A stretch of 64,000 nucleotides of DNA from Nilaparvata lugens (lineage: Eukaryota; Arthropoda; Insecta; Hemiptera; Delphacidae). The stretch covers positions 51,179,119 through 51,243,118 of the forward strand of contig NC_052510.1 in NCBI RefSeq assembly GCF_014356525.2, in the 5' to 3' direction. A program made the position numbers and the translations under genes. Shown here one piece after another: positions 12,536 to 24,634 of this stretch (position 1 is its first letter; each line of letters opens with the position of its first letter). The notes beneath the pieces are model-generated. The model saw only the letters and a program-made list of their open reading frames with translations, was not told the DNA's origin and did no database searches.

Positions 12536-14518
12536 TTTATTAGCTGTAGTTTTCTGTATATCTGGTGGCGGGTCGTTGGGTGCTGGGTTCTGGGTTTTTT
12601 GTTGATTCAATCCTATTGCATGTGCTAATGTATAATTTGTGCTTACTTGTTGAGGTGGCGGTTTATAATTTCTGTTGTAATTGTTCTGAGTGTGATTATT
12701 ATTTGAGTTTAATCGATCACGGCCATCATAGTGATTCTTACGGTTGCTCTGCTGGGCATAGTGGTTGGTTGTGCGATTTTGAAATTTTTCATTATTCCAG
12801 TTACCATTTTGCCTGTGCTCATAGCGGCGTTCAAATTGAGGGGCAGATCGGTAGCGATCATATGATACCGGTTCATAATTTTGGCTGTTATACTGATTAA
12901 ATTTTGAGTTATGTTGATTTTGTGCGTATCTCTGGTCTGAACGGTGGTTTGATATTGCCATCACAGACTGTATGCCATATAAATGATTTATCAGCTGTTT
13001 GCAATCAGTAATGGGTTGTGTGGCGAGTGCCATTCTAACTTGATACGGTAGCTTCTTTAAAATAATACTTGCTAATGCCGATTCATTAATGGGCTCGCTC
13101 AATTGAGAATTTTTAAACTGTAGGGCAGTGACGAAAGTGGTACATGCACCGTCTAAGTTAGGGTTGAAATCGCATGATATAATGTCCGCTAGCACGTCCA
13201 ACTGTTTACTTCTGCTCCAATACTGTTCCAGGAAGACAGCTACAAACTCATCCAATGATGTAAATTCATGGGCTCTACTCCGAAAGAACATCAGGGGTTC
13301 GCCAATCAATAAACTAGTCAAACGAAGACGCCACATGCTCCAAGAGGTAGGTGCAAGAGTTTGTACTAATTTTATCTGATCAATGAATGGTTGAGGTTGC
13401 AAATGGCGATCAGTATTATCAAATTTGCCCAGTCCTTGTAATATACTATGTGCGTTGAGGTTGTCTGTTTGAATCCCTTGAGGTCGTTGTTGAATATGAT
13501 TTTCTAATGCTGTTATTTTTTCCTGTGTCATCTGCCATTGACTATTATGTGTAATTTTATTAGCGTTTATTTCTTGATTTAATTGAGTCAGAGTGGATTT
13601 TTGAATTAGTAGAGTTCCGTTTAAAGCTTTACAGGTTTCTGTATTTTGATTGATGCTACCTTGCAGTTGGTTCATTTTTGTGGACATATTAATCTGTTTA
13701 TTTTGTGTTTCTTTAATACTGTTAATATTTTTGTCAACTGTAGTTGTTAAATTTTGATTGGCAACGGTAATTTGTTTGTGGATTTCTTGATGGCAATCGG
13801 CCTTAATGTTATTGGTTATATCCTGAATGGGTGTAGTGATTTGTGTGGTTAGGTTATCTATCCTTTCGTTGAGTTCACAGGTAACCGTATCCAACCTTTC
13901 CGATAATCCTGCCGTAACTTTATCCTGACTTTCTTTCTGTAGAGTTATCATTGCTTTCAGTTCTTCCCTATGATTCTCTACTTTAGTCTCAATCTTATCC
14001 AACCGTCGTTCTACTGATTTTATAGCGCCTGCTGTTTCTTTCATGCCCTGTTCCACTGTTTCTTTATTTGCCTCTTTTATTGCAGCATTCTCTTTTTTAA
14101 TCTCCTGCATCATATTATCCATTGTGTTTTGTAACATAATATTGAACATACTGCTAGTTTGTTCCATTATTACCTTTTGAAACGGATCTAACTCTGTGAC
14201 TGAAAATATACTTTGTTTGCCCAGGTGTGACTCGGCCTCCGGCGATGCGGGTTCTGCAGGCTGCTCCTCGCCCCCTTCAAAGTTGATCTCTGCTATCCGT
14301 TGATTCAATGGTGTGTCAGCGGCGTCGATTCGAGTGGATGATAGAGGTTGCAGACCTTGTGGATCGAAGACTATCGACCCGACGCTTCCTGGTTCCCTTT
14401 CTCATGGCGTATTGGCATCTACCGTGGTGGGGTTTGATGTGTTTGGAGTCGACAAAGTAGGATCTGTGCAACCGCCGTACATATATGAAACTTCAGAGTT
14501 TGCGGGAGTGTGATTCAT
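12530..14518 (-). CDS. gag: Gag polyprotein, interrupted by one in-frame stop
   Basis: The frame opens with an ATG at 14518 and ends with TGA at 12532-12530, 662 codons before the stop. It is broken by a TGA at codon 39 (14404-14402). Downstream of that the frame is open for 623 codons, and the next in-frame ATG is only at about 14165. The N-terminal half is rich in K, E, Q, N and heptad-like repeats (about 14170-13450), suggesting a long coiled coil. The middle (about 13400-12960) resembles a retrotransposon gag/capsid domain, with a region containing SWSMWRLRLTSLL and an EQYWSRSK motif. The C-terminal 150 residues are rich in N, Q, R and Y and presumably bind RNA. I find no CCHC zinc knuckle. 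Assignment as gag rests on position, size and the capsid-like centre. Confidence 0.8.
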
Positions 14519-14899
14519 TGTGTCAAATATGATAAATGCTAATTAAAAAAGTGATAAAATGATAAGCGAAAATGCTTAAAAAAGAGACACAAACCGGGAC
14601 TTACAGTGAAACAGTGATGTGTAAAGTGTTTGGATACTCAAAGACAAGGTATTTATACTTAAGTTTTTTATAATGCTCTAGCGCCCCCAATGTTTTGTTT
14701 TACTTCTTGGCTAGTTTACAGGCTGTGACTTATTTTCCAACCGGCTTAAACACATAATATATTTTTGACTAGAAAGTAATAGCAGTTTAGGCTTATAAAA
14801 TATAATCTCTCTCTATAAACATGTATTTTTTACAGTACTAATAATATAAAATTTTCTTTAAAACATATAATTTCTCTTTATTTAAAGCTATTGATTCCC
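14519..14899 (-). other. Retrotransposon leader upstream of gag
   Basis: About 380 bp separate the gag ATG from the right LTR repeat. The part nearest gag is AT-rich leader. At 14681-14689 there is a GC-rich block that looks like a primer-binding site. Sequence from 14691 to 14899 then either belongs to the LTR, if the primer site is real, or to an unusually placed leader. It has no match left of 6793. Confidence 0.5.
14681..14689 (-). promoter_or_regulatory. Candidate tRNA primer-binding site
   Basis: On the minus strand this reads TGGGGGCGC followed by TAGAGC. It is preceded after one spacer base by ...AAAACA, an LTR-like CA end. TGG starts are required because the site pairs with the CCA end of a tRNA. 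I cannot name the tRNA. It is the only strong TGG-plus-GC block between gag and the LTR copy, but it lies about 210 bp away from the edge of the shared repeat. Confidence 0.45.
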
Positions 14900-16140
14900 C
14901 AAATTGAAGAGCATATTAATGTATTTTGATAGCCTAGATTTTATACTTCTTTGATCCAATGAAATTCTCTGAAATGTATTGATCTATATTTTTTCTTCAA
15001 TAAAATACCTTTAATACTAATTTTACTTGCGCAAGTATTACTCTTATTAATTTCTTATTTTATAATAAAAACCCTTTCGGCGAGCTAGCTTTGATTATTT
15101 GATAGATTCGAAGCACTAGGGCGCCCATCACTAATTCAATATTTATCACTCACGTGTCGAAAATCTTCTTGTAAGCCGCCGATGTCGATCCAACTCCATG
15201 TGGTCCTGGAATATGGTAGCCGGAATCGTCTCTTCCAAGGGGTTATAAATTTATTGGAAATTGAAAATGACTTCTGCTTTAAAATAGCATCACGAAGTCT
15301 TTTAAGAAATTTAATAATTTGATTTAACTTTAACTTTTACAAATTTATTAGCAAGGTACTACGCTCTAAAATATTTGGGGTCCTCTTATGGTGGCATTTG
15401 GCTGGCGAGTGCTGGTTCTCCTTTCTCAATTTTACAAATCTTATTTCCGACTTTCAAATTAGCATAAAATTTGAATATCTTAGTCCTCCGCCATTTAGGT
15501 TCAAATAGATCGTACAAAAAAAATATCAAATTATTACCTAGGTTGTGAGTTTAATAATTTCTTTGCCTTCGAGCCATATTGATAACATAGACTATACAAT
15601 GTGTTAACACAAATCCAGTACATTTATATAAATATATAGAAATATTTTTGAATTGGCCTACAGTTGCCGCCTATTAACTGCCGTTTTGCTATTGGTGCAT
15701 GCAAATTTTATTCGGTATTCATGCGCCTGGTACCTCCTATTTCCTGAATACACTTAATTATTTTTATTTGGTTTTTTGGTTATGCTCTCTACATGCTAGC
15801 TAATATTCTATACACTAATATTTATTTCATGCTACCTAATAATTAGCCACGTGATCATGTGTTTTTTCACATTGCATACTGTTTGATTGCAATAGAGCTC
15901 TGCCAAGGGGTTTTGGTCAGATTCTACGTTGCTCGATTTGATCGATCTCTAGGTCACCGATCCCTGAATGCATATACCTAACCTCAATCTTCAAAATATT
16001 TTATATGATAATATATTTATTAGCAACAAATTCCTTCAAATCCTTTTTAGGTTTTTGTACCGTTTAGCCAGAACAAGCTGATGCTATCTAATCTTAGTTA
16101 TTATCTATTTGGCGATATTAGCCAGTTACTTTATTTTCCA
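14900..16140 (-). repeat. 5' LTR copy (right)
   Basis: This is the counterpart of 6793-8029. On the minus strand it begins TGGAAAATAAAG at 16140, one base different from the left copy at this point. It is expected to carry the promoter and polyadenylation signals of the element. It is about 99.5 percent identical to the left copy by eye. Flanking DNA from 16141 shows no duplicate of the sequence left of 6793, so no target-site duplication is seen. Confidence 0.85.
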
Positions 16141-16687
16141 TTCTCAATTCCCCGTTAACGTGACATACTATTTTATTATCACTTACCTTATGACTCACGC
16201 ACAATTCGCTGTCATATGCTGGAAACCATAAGAAGTATTCATAAGAAGTATAATTAGGTCTAAGGAGTATTATTGAGCTGAAAAGTAGTCTAATAACACT
16301 TCACTTCACCTAGAAATAGTAACGTGGCTCAGTACAATAGCATATTTGAAATATGTTCTCTTCTTTTATTTATTTATTTATTTATATTTTTTACAAAGAA
16401 GCACTGATTGGGAGAGAAAACTAAGTATACTCCTTGTACTATTTCTCTCCCAAATTTAGATAACATTTTAAAAGTCCAAAATAGGGTTATGATTTCACTA
16501 AAATTCAGTCCATTTTCACTCAAAAACTACGAAAACTGAGATTTTTAAATTTTGACGGTTGAAAACAGAATAAAAAAACAAAAATATCACACTCAAATCA
16601 CCATCAATCTCTTCATTTCCCTTGCTAATCAGATTCTAAATTCATTTATTAGTAAACTTTTTTCTTTATTCATAGAATAAGTACTCC

Positions 16688-16806
16688 ATCGAAATGATAA
16701 GGGGGGGTAAATAAGGTAAACTTGTGCTATTCCTCTCCCAAATTTTTATAAGGCTACACATAATCCGAAATAGGTTGAGTCTTGCAGTTCTGCACTTCAC
16801 TAAATT
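16688..16806 (+). repeat. Left arm of a widely spaced inverted repeat
   Basis: This segment matches the reverse complement of 18962-19105 at roughly 85-90 percent. It includes shared words such as GTGCTATTCCTCTCCCAAAT, CACATAATCCGAAATAG and GCACTTCAC-like ends. The two arms are separated by about 2.2 kb. A third, weaker relative of the CTCTCCCAAATTTAGATAA part lies at about 16437-16462. The pair could be two oppositely oriented copies of one repeat or the remnants of a transposon's inverted ends. Confidence 0.6.
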
Positions 16807-18961
16807 TTCATTCCTTAAATCTTTTAATAATTTCAAATATTTTTAACTTTATCCCAATATTCAATCAGGAACGGGAGATGAAACATTACTCTCGTTGGCA
16901 AATAATCACATCATTACCCTATTTCTGAGGGTAAGTTGTGATGAGTTATATGTATTTCATGCACACTATAGGCTGCCAATGCTAAGAAGCTTTCCATGCG
17001 CTGAATTTGAATGATTGATCGAATCTGTATGCGGTGGACGCCAATCAATCTGACTTCAAATTGTTGGAACGGATTAGCCTTCAAGGTTAGCCTTCAGGTT
17101 AACGGATTAACCTGGCAAAGTTTATCCTCCGCAACAGTTCAGGGATTAAACTTGGTGAACCAGACAATTAATCAAAAAGTCCACCCACGGTTGGCTCTAT
17201 TCAGGGAGAAATCGAAATCATACAGGAGAGCATACAGGTAGCTGATGATACAGAATCGCCCACAAAACATCAAATATGAAACATTTCGGTGTCAGATCTA
17301 TGAGGTTTGCGAAATGCTTCGAATTTTAGGATGGGCTTCTTTTCCAACAGTATCAACATACTGTTTGTATGAAACTATCACACACATTACATTACTGTTT
17401 TGTAAAAGTATCACAGAGTCAAGATGAATAACAATATTATGAAAAATATTGATTCATTTTAGAGCTGATACGAGCACTACGTTTAATAAGGATAATGATG
17501 TGATTATTAGGAGTTGTGCTGATTAAATCAAATTGAATTAATTCAATTAGAAAATTTGTTACTAAAACACAAAGATCTCGTCAAATATCATGTGATATTG
17601 AGAATCAAATGATACTTGATTATATCTTTGTGTTTTCATTATGAATAAATATCGCCAAATCCCACCAAACACTGGATTGGAAAATTTATTCCTGATTTGA
17701 TGATATCATCATCATTTTGTTGAACAATGTGACATGATCTGATGGATAATGTAGAATGTACAATGATATTCCTTTTTTAATAATAATGTATTGCATAATT
17801 TCCCATAGCGTACGAGTAATTCATTTATGATATCGCATCTAATCAATGGAAGGATATCCATGGATATCTATGGATATGGATCATCAATATTTATTTATTT
17901 ATCATTTACAATCAACTCAAGGACAAAGAAACAGACTACAGTCCAAAACTTCTTTTCATCCCAATTTTATAAAATAAATTGTCCAAATAAAGGTTATGTG
18001 CGACTTTTCACTCTTCACTAATTTCCACATTGAAACAAAACACAAACACTTAGAACAATTAATTTTGAATATTATGAGTAGACATTCAGTAAAAAGCCTG
18101 TGTCAATCTATTACAATCTATTAATATAAACCTCTATCGATATTCAAGTAGAAAGCCTGTATCAATCTATTACAGAGTTATCATCGCATTTCTATGATTA
18201 TTTTTCCTATGACTTAGTGGTTATATTGAGATTCCCTAGTTCATGACGTGAAAGATCAATCCTGATATTTGTAGTTTCAATAAAATAATATCGAAAAATT
18301 GAAATTAAATGAAAGTTTACTGGGAGTGACAATGAAGTAGCTCATCTGAAAGCTCCTAATTCAATAATTTTGTTCATTTCCAAAAAAATTCAAGATTTGA
18401 CAAAGATGTTGTGCTTTTAATGATGAACGAAAAGTTGATGAACACGTGTGTATGGGATCACAGTTGGGAGAGGAGTTCAAACAATATTCCAGTGCTCAAT
18501 GCCACTTATTTCAATGTCAAAGGAACTGTGCAAATTCCAACTTGATAGCCACTCGAAGTCAAATAAAACTAGAGCTTTGAGGTCTCAGAATTTAATAGGT
18601 CAACTCTAACCGTACTAGAAGCGAAATAAATTCAACTTTCACAGCGTTTTTGTGGCTGAACTTTGTAGTCATCCTTGTGTCATCTCATTTTCAAACTTTC
18701 CAAAATGATAGCTTTGGATGTGATCATTATGGTAGTGGGGGATTATTTGTAAAGCTTCTCTGAAAATGATCGTATATTAGAGTATCAATATTTATAATAG
18801 CATATATGATATACAATGAGAACCAAAACATAATAGAATATTTCTAAATCATTCTTGGTTGAGTGAGTATGTAAAAAGGAAAACCCAAGATGGTTGGAAT
18901 GCATTATCACCAGATGTATGATTCATTCCATCACAGTATAGTATGTACTGTTTTTTTGAAT

Positions 18962-19105
18962 ATTAGAACTGAAAATTTTGTGAAGTGAAGAACTACAAGA
19001 CTCAAACTATTTCGGATTATGTGTAATCTTATCTAAATTTGGGAGAGGAATAGCACAAGGTTAACTTATTTTTTTCTCTCTCTATCATTTTGATGATGTA
19101 CTAAT
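18962..19105 (-). repeat. Right arm of a widely spaced inverted repeat
   Basis: This is the reverse-complement partner of 16688-16806. The AAAATGATAGAGAGAG end corresponds to AAATGATAAGGGG near 16695, so similarity extends past the best-matching core. No open frame between the arms encodes a transposase that I can recognise. Confidence 0.6.
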
Positions 19106-22100
19106 TGTATGAATCAATCAATAAAGATATGGAATAGTACTGTTCATTTCATCATAGCACATAATATATTCAATCACAGTATATTATAAAACAAATAAAC
19201 ATTGTTCTATGTTTGCGTGATAAGTTCAAGATTAACTAATTCCCAAACGCGTTTTTTCCCATGTGTAGTTTTAAACTCAAAATTGCAATATTCTCTTCTA
19301 TTTTCAATTACAAGACCAGAAAGACAAATTATCTCTTACTGGAAAATAGAATTGTTTGAATTAACTCATCTGATAAGCTGGTTTTCTCTTGTATATTCAG
19401 GTCAAGGATAATCGAAGTTGTGTCTTCTTGGCTCAAGAAACCAGAGATCCTGATTAAATTCCTCCAATAGGGAAATGTCTCTTGAGAATTTACAAATTTG
19501 TTCCCAAATCAGCAAGCGCTTGGGGTTGATCAAGCTTTCATGCAATCCACTGTCAAAAATCGTTGAGAAACTAATTCATTGCTTCCAATCTTAGAGCGGA
19601 GAACAGAGATCAAGGGAATCTATTGAAGAAGCCGAACGAGGAAATATCAATCGTTTGATCCTGAGCGATTTTTTTCGACTCAGATCTCCAAAAGTAATTA
19701 CTCGAATCTTCTTTTGAATAAGTTTGGAGACACCCGAGTCAAAAACACCCTATTCAATTCTTCCAATCTTTCCCAAATTCGTCTCAATAATTTAACAACC
19801 TGTTCAAGCATATGGAGGAATTTGATGATAATTACATCATTAATAAGTGGAGAACTAATCGATAGAATTTCCTTTTTAGATTTTTCCCAATACCTTTGAT
19901 GTTTTCCAAATCATTCGAATCTTGTTAGCAAACCAGTTTGTTTCGAACAAAATAATTTATTGTGGATTCCGTTACGATTTCCGAATAATCCTCTAAGTTT
20001 TCTTCTGAACTCATTCAATATGTTTTGTCTATACAAAATTGCATTGGTGAATAAATTGTTTAGCTTCTGATCTTGAAAGGAATATTAAAGAATTATGAAA
20101 TACGCTCAACTCTAATAACTTATGCTGAACTACAGTGAAGTAGTAGTATACTCTCAATCCTTAGAAACTGAGGATTGGATGAAATGCAGTTTACACTATG
20201 TGCAAATACGAACTTTTTCTACCGTAGAAAAAAGTTTTCGCCGAGTCAAACCAACTGGAGAGCGTCGAATTTTCCCATAGGAAGGAAAAGGACCCTTGTT
20301 CTATGAGGCTCACAGAATATTATATTTGATTATGGATTCTTAACGTATCCATAATCGGAGATATTATTTACTTCACTTACACTAATGACGTTCACAATAT
20401 TGTAATAATATGTAACTTGGCTTTACCCTCTTATTATGATATCCTTCTCCACGAAGAGAGCTTAATCTATTCCTTGTGAGAGTCTCACAGAGTCGAGTGG
20501 TCAAAGAATTGAGAGATATGACGTTTGAGATACATTCTTACCTTTATATCGCTGAGTAGATGTGTCATGTTAATCTCTGAAAGGGAATTGTTATTCCCTA
20601 TATGGTTACGTAGAATTTTTGGAGATCTTATTCTTCACAGACAATGTAGTATACTTGAGTATTCATTAAGAAAATACAACTCTAGATAATTTGATGGTGG
20701 ATGAGAATTAGCCTATTAGGCTATTGGAAAAGTGGATATTATGAGGATTAGATGTAATTGAAGATTTTTGGAATTTAGTTCTCGAGATGGAATTCCTAAT
20801 TGTGTATTACAATTCACTATTATTTACTATTACTATTACTATTATGTACTATTATAAGATACTGCTTTGATATACAGGATTGCAGAAAAAGGGTGAAGAA
20901 TCAAGAGCACATTTTAACAAATAATCAGGTTTAATAACAAAATCGCATAACTACAAATAGAATAAATAATTGAACAGTACAACAATAATAATTTATTACA
21001 ACGATTCTAAACTTACAGTCAATTTCTACTGATACAAAACATGACAAAATTTTACACATGGAAGGAGGCTTTACATTACATATCAATAGTAAGAAATTCA
21101 TATTTACAGTAGCCTACACTTTTTCTCATTTTTATTTATAATGGAAGGTGTATTTCTAATATGCACTTTTCCTATAGGAAATGGAATCTAAAGTATCCTT
21201 TCGAAATGTTCCATTCAATCATCACACTGCTTATTTTCTTGTATTGGATTGATAGAACATTTTAAAAGGGTATTGGGAATTTCATTTCATTCTATCAAAG
21301 TATATTTAGTATTAATAATTGTAAAATCACAATGATTCGAAACACCCAACGATTCGAATTTGTAAACATTGATAAAAGTGAGAAAGCTATGATTTTTTTC
21401 CGATAGCTTGTGAAATTGTGAACAACTTGAGCAGTTTTCACTTCTCTTACAATGTTTCAATAGATTGAAACAAGATTTCAATTTAATATTGAGGGACTGA
21501 GACCGTTCATCTAGTCATCTAGTGGATCTAAAATACTATCAAATGAGAAATCTCTTTTCACTCTCATTCGGGAAGTAGAATTCACAATTGAACAATGATT
21601 TACCTGATAGAAGAGCAGATAAAGATCAAGCTCATCATGTTTTAGAAATAGTAGTTAATTTTTATTCTTTATTGTAAACTGTTTCCTTAATGAACATTAT
21701 TCGTGATTTTCCTTCCTTGTAACCCATTCTCATTGATACTCTTGAATCGAACAAGGAAAAAGCTGCTATTCAAATATATACATTCTTTCTCTTAGCATGG
21801 TAGATTGATGTAGAAACATTGGGAAATATTGGCAGATTGTTAAACTTCAATACTATAACAATGTTAACCTTTTGGGCAAGTGGATCTCAAATTAGTCTGG
21901 ATGTGTTGATGAAAATTATTGTTGGATATTAGAAAAACTCAGTCATCCGTTTCTTTTGAAGGAGAATAAGTGATGGAAAATTTTCTTTTATTTTTCTATC
22001 TAAATCTATCAAATTCCGAGACTCTTTACAGCTTGGCGTAATGAAGTACTACACAAACAATCAAGTAATTTCCCAATCTTTCCAATAACTTCGCACCGAA

Positions 22101-23295
22101 CGCCTTCAGAGCTCAATTGAAAAAAGAAATCTCATTCAAAATCTTCTGAATTGAGAGTCCAATTCCGCTAGGATAGATTCAGAAGTCGGATCGGGCTCTT
22201 CTAGTGAATTGAAATTGAACGCTTAGCATTCGAGTCACTTGAACTCTCATCTTGTTCAACTCTCTTGTTGAAACTCCGAACTTTCTCAAATAGAGAATTT
22301 TCGATTGGAATTTTTCAATAATTGAGCTGATTGATTATTAAAGAGCAATGTTAAAGTTTCGTTCATATACTTGATTTGTAGGCTTTGTTTTCCTTAAGTT
22401 GTAATTTAAATTTCCTTTTACATAATATATTAGAAGAGAAGGAGGAGAATACTAGAGAGAAGAAGAAAATCAGTGATATTATTATGTTAGTGAAAACCAT
22501 ATTCATGAGTGTTAAAGTTGGTATTTTTCCCTCATCGATAAGAACATAATGATAAATAGTTTTCGATTAATCGTATTTTCATCTGAAATCACAAATCTTG
22601 CAAATTTGTCTCATCAACTTTTCACCTCCTTGTATGACAGACATTCTACAGTACATAATGTGACAGTTATGATTGGATGATTATCATTATTTTAATTGTT
22701 ATTAAATCCAGTTTCTCAAACTTTTAAAACTTCTTAGACTAACGTTACTTAGTGGAGAGCTGTAATGACTAGTTTACAATTTGTTTATGTACACTATACA
22801 AGAGAAAGAAAAAAGAGAACATGTATGTAGAGACAAAAATTTATCGAAATCCATTTATGGTTCCACATATAACGAGAAAGTCACAACATCGGATTAATAT
22901 CACTTTATTGCTGGGGAATTGTCGTAATTTTAGCTGAAAATTTTTGGAATCAATTGGAATCTAAATCGAATGTGTTCCAAATGCGAGTTTCAACACTATC
23001 AGCCGTTATTTGAAGGGATATTCGTAATATTTTTATGTACACATCTCTCATTTTGAGAATATTGGAAATATAAAATAATTGAATGAATAAATAAATGGAT
23101 TCCAAAATCAAGTGTTGAGATTTCAACTATAAACATATAATTTTCCATGATGTAAGATTTTTCGTAATGATGATGCTTGTCTGGACAGGATCTCTCGTAC
23201 AATATTCTTTCAAAAATTTTATCAGAGGACTCATTCCAACATTGGGAAAACGCATCTGTGTTGCAAAAATATAGAAAAGTCCTCGAAAGATCTTT

Positions 23296-23376
23296 CATCT
23301 CCATTACCTTGTAATAGAAAAATCGCGAAGGTTTTTCTATTTTTATCGATTTTTCTATTACAAGGTGATGGAGATC
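23296..23376. repeat. Palindrome with 30-base arms
   Basis: Arms 23296-23325 and 23347-23376 are reverse complements with one or two mismatches (core TTACCTTGTAATAGAAAAATCG) around a 21-base AT-rich loop. It could fold into a stable hairpin in RNA or a cruciform in DNA. It is not followed by a U-run and there is no gene beside it. It is probably a small foldback repeat. Confidence 0.7.
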
Positions 23377-23511
23377 TATACTTATTGAGTAGTGTGATTC
23401 GCAATACAAATGAGATTCTCAATTTTCAGTTTTTCTATTTTGCATCAGACATTCAATACGGTAACATCTATTTTTGAACTGTTTCCATGTTCAAGATGTA
23501 CTGAAAGCAAT

Positions 23512-24300
23512 CTCTCCAACGTCTGCATGATTTGAAATCCCGTTGTCGCATTAGCTTGCTCAATATAGAAAGCTTTCTTTGTCCAACTGCTTCACAAGTT
23601 GGAGATGTAGAGTTTCAAAACTCAGGCGCCTCTTCTGCCTACTACCTGCATTAGAACTCACGGATCCAGTAGTTTGGTACGTGAATCTAGTTATACATAA
23701 GGAATGGATTAGGAAGCAACAATAAATGCAGCGTTTGAACGACGTACGTTAGTCAGCTCCTTAGGTCTATCACTAATTCAGTTAAATTTTTTATTCTCTA
23801 CTGTCTTTACGTCACCACAGTAGATCTACGTAGATAGGCTGAGAAATTGTCAAATGCTCACAGTCAACAGACAGATTAAGATGGCTTTGTAAGACTAGAT
23901 TCATCAGTATCATAGTCCAAGATACTCGGCTGTTACACATAAATTCTACATGAAAGACATGAATACTGAAGTATTTACACTAAATTACCCTTAAAACACA
24001 ATTTCTACGTAGAAGACAAAAATACTGAAGAACCTTGGAACATCTTTGTAGTCCGGAATATGAATAGTAGACATTTTGTACACATTCTCAAAGGTGCGTA
24101 CAGACTTAAGTGACACGAACACGTGCATTTCACTTTTCATCAATAAATTGATGCTATGCTTATTGATGAGCAAGCTCTCCCAACGTACATGATGTGAAAT
24201 CCCGTCGCATTATCATGCTCAGTAATAGAATCTTTCTTTGCTGAACTGCTTCACAAGTTGAAGATGCGAAGTTCCGAATGTCGGGTGCCTTCAAATCTAT
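23512..24300 (+). repeat. Diverged direct repeat pair (23512-23638 and 24172-24300)
   Basis: Two segments of about 125 bp share ordered words: CTCCAACGT, TGAAATCCCGT, CGCATTA, TGCTCA, TTTCTTTG and AACTGCTTCACAAGTTG. They differ by many substitutions and small indels, so the duplication is old. The second copy falls inside the inverted-repeat element at 24092-24400, so both may be remains of related MITE copies. Confidence 0.55.
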
Positions 24301-24400
24301 TTGAAGTTCTGAACCTTACTGTTTCTGTACAAATACAGATTTAATCAGCTGATTTGAAGTTGAATGCGTGTGCTTGTGGCACCGAAGTCTGTACGCAGCT
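24092..24400. mobile_element. MITE with Harbinger-like ends (older copy)
   Basis: The ends are inverted repeats: AGGTGCGTACAGACTT at the left and the complement of AAGTCTGTACGCAGCT at the right. Inverted similarity extends about 40 bp inward (GACACGAACACGTGCATT against the complement of AATGCGTGTGCTTGTGGC). Flanking triplets are CAA and TTA, so any 3-bp target duplication has decayed. The same termini bound the younger element at 25174-25421. No coding capacity is seen. Confidence 0.7.
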
Positions 24401-24634
24401 TTAGATCAGGTTAGGTTGGCCTAAGTCACTTAACCTAACCTTGAACAAAGAGGAAAGATAGCATAGAATAGCCCCATGCAATATTTTTTGTGAGCCTCGA
24501 CGTTGTAGAGCCTTTGAATCACAAGAACGTTTTTGCATCACACGACAGTCAATAAATTGGCTTTGGATGAGTTCTCAAGTCGTTGATTGACAGTGTATTT
24601 ACAGGTATTCAAGCGCCTCGCGCTTATGCGAGTC

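Larger units (their letters stand above)
6793..16140 (-). mobile_element. Ty3/gypsy-like LTR retrotransposon, minus strand
   Basis: Two near-identical direct repeats of about 1.24 kb flank a gag and a pol frame, both on the minus strand. Pol order is protease, reverse transcriptase, RNase H, integrase, which is the Ty3/gypsy order. There is no envelope-like frame after pol and no clear chromodomain. The two LTR copies differ by about four substitutions and one 3-bp indel that I could find, so the insertion is young. Pol is intact and gag has one in-frame stop. Gag and pol share a frame and are separated by one UGA. No target-site duplication is visible at 6792/16141. The primer-binding and polypurine candidates lie inside the shared repeats' inner edges, so the exact LTR limits are uncertain. 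Confidence 0.9.
16141..24091. other. Gene-free AT-rich region with scattered repeats
   Basis: No exon with recognisable protein content was found on either strand in this 8-kb stretch. It contains the inverted-repeat arms, the palindrome at 23.3 kb and the first copy of a diverged direct repeat, which are listed separately. The blocks 19400-19990 and 22020-22330 are somewhat less AT-rich and full of GAATC/GAGTC-like words, but do not translate into anything I recognise. It lies downstream of the receptor gene, between it and the retrotransposon. Confidence 0.45.

Noticed and set aside
9193..14513. Plus-strand open frames across the retrotransposon
   Set aside because: They lie antisense to gag and pol and carry no motifs.
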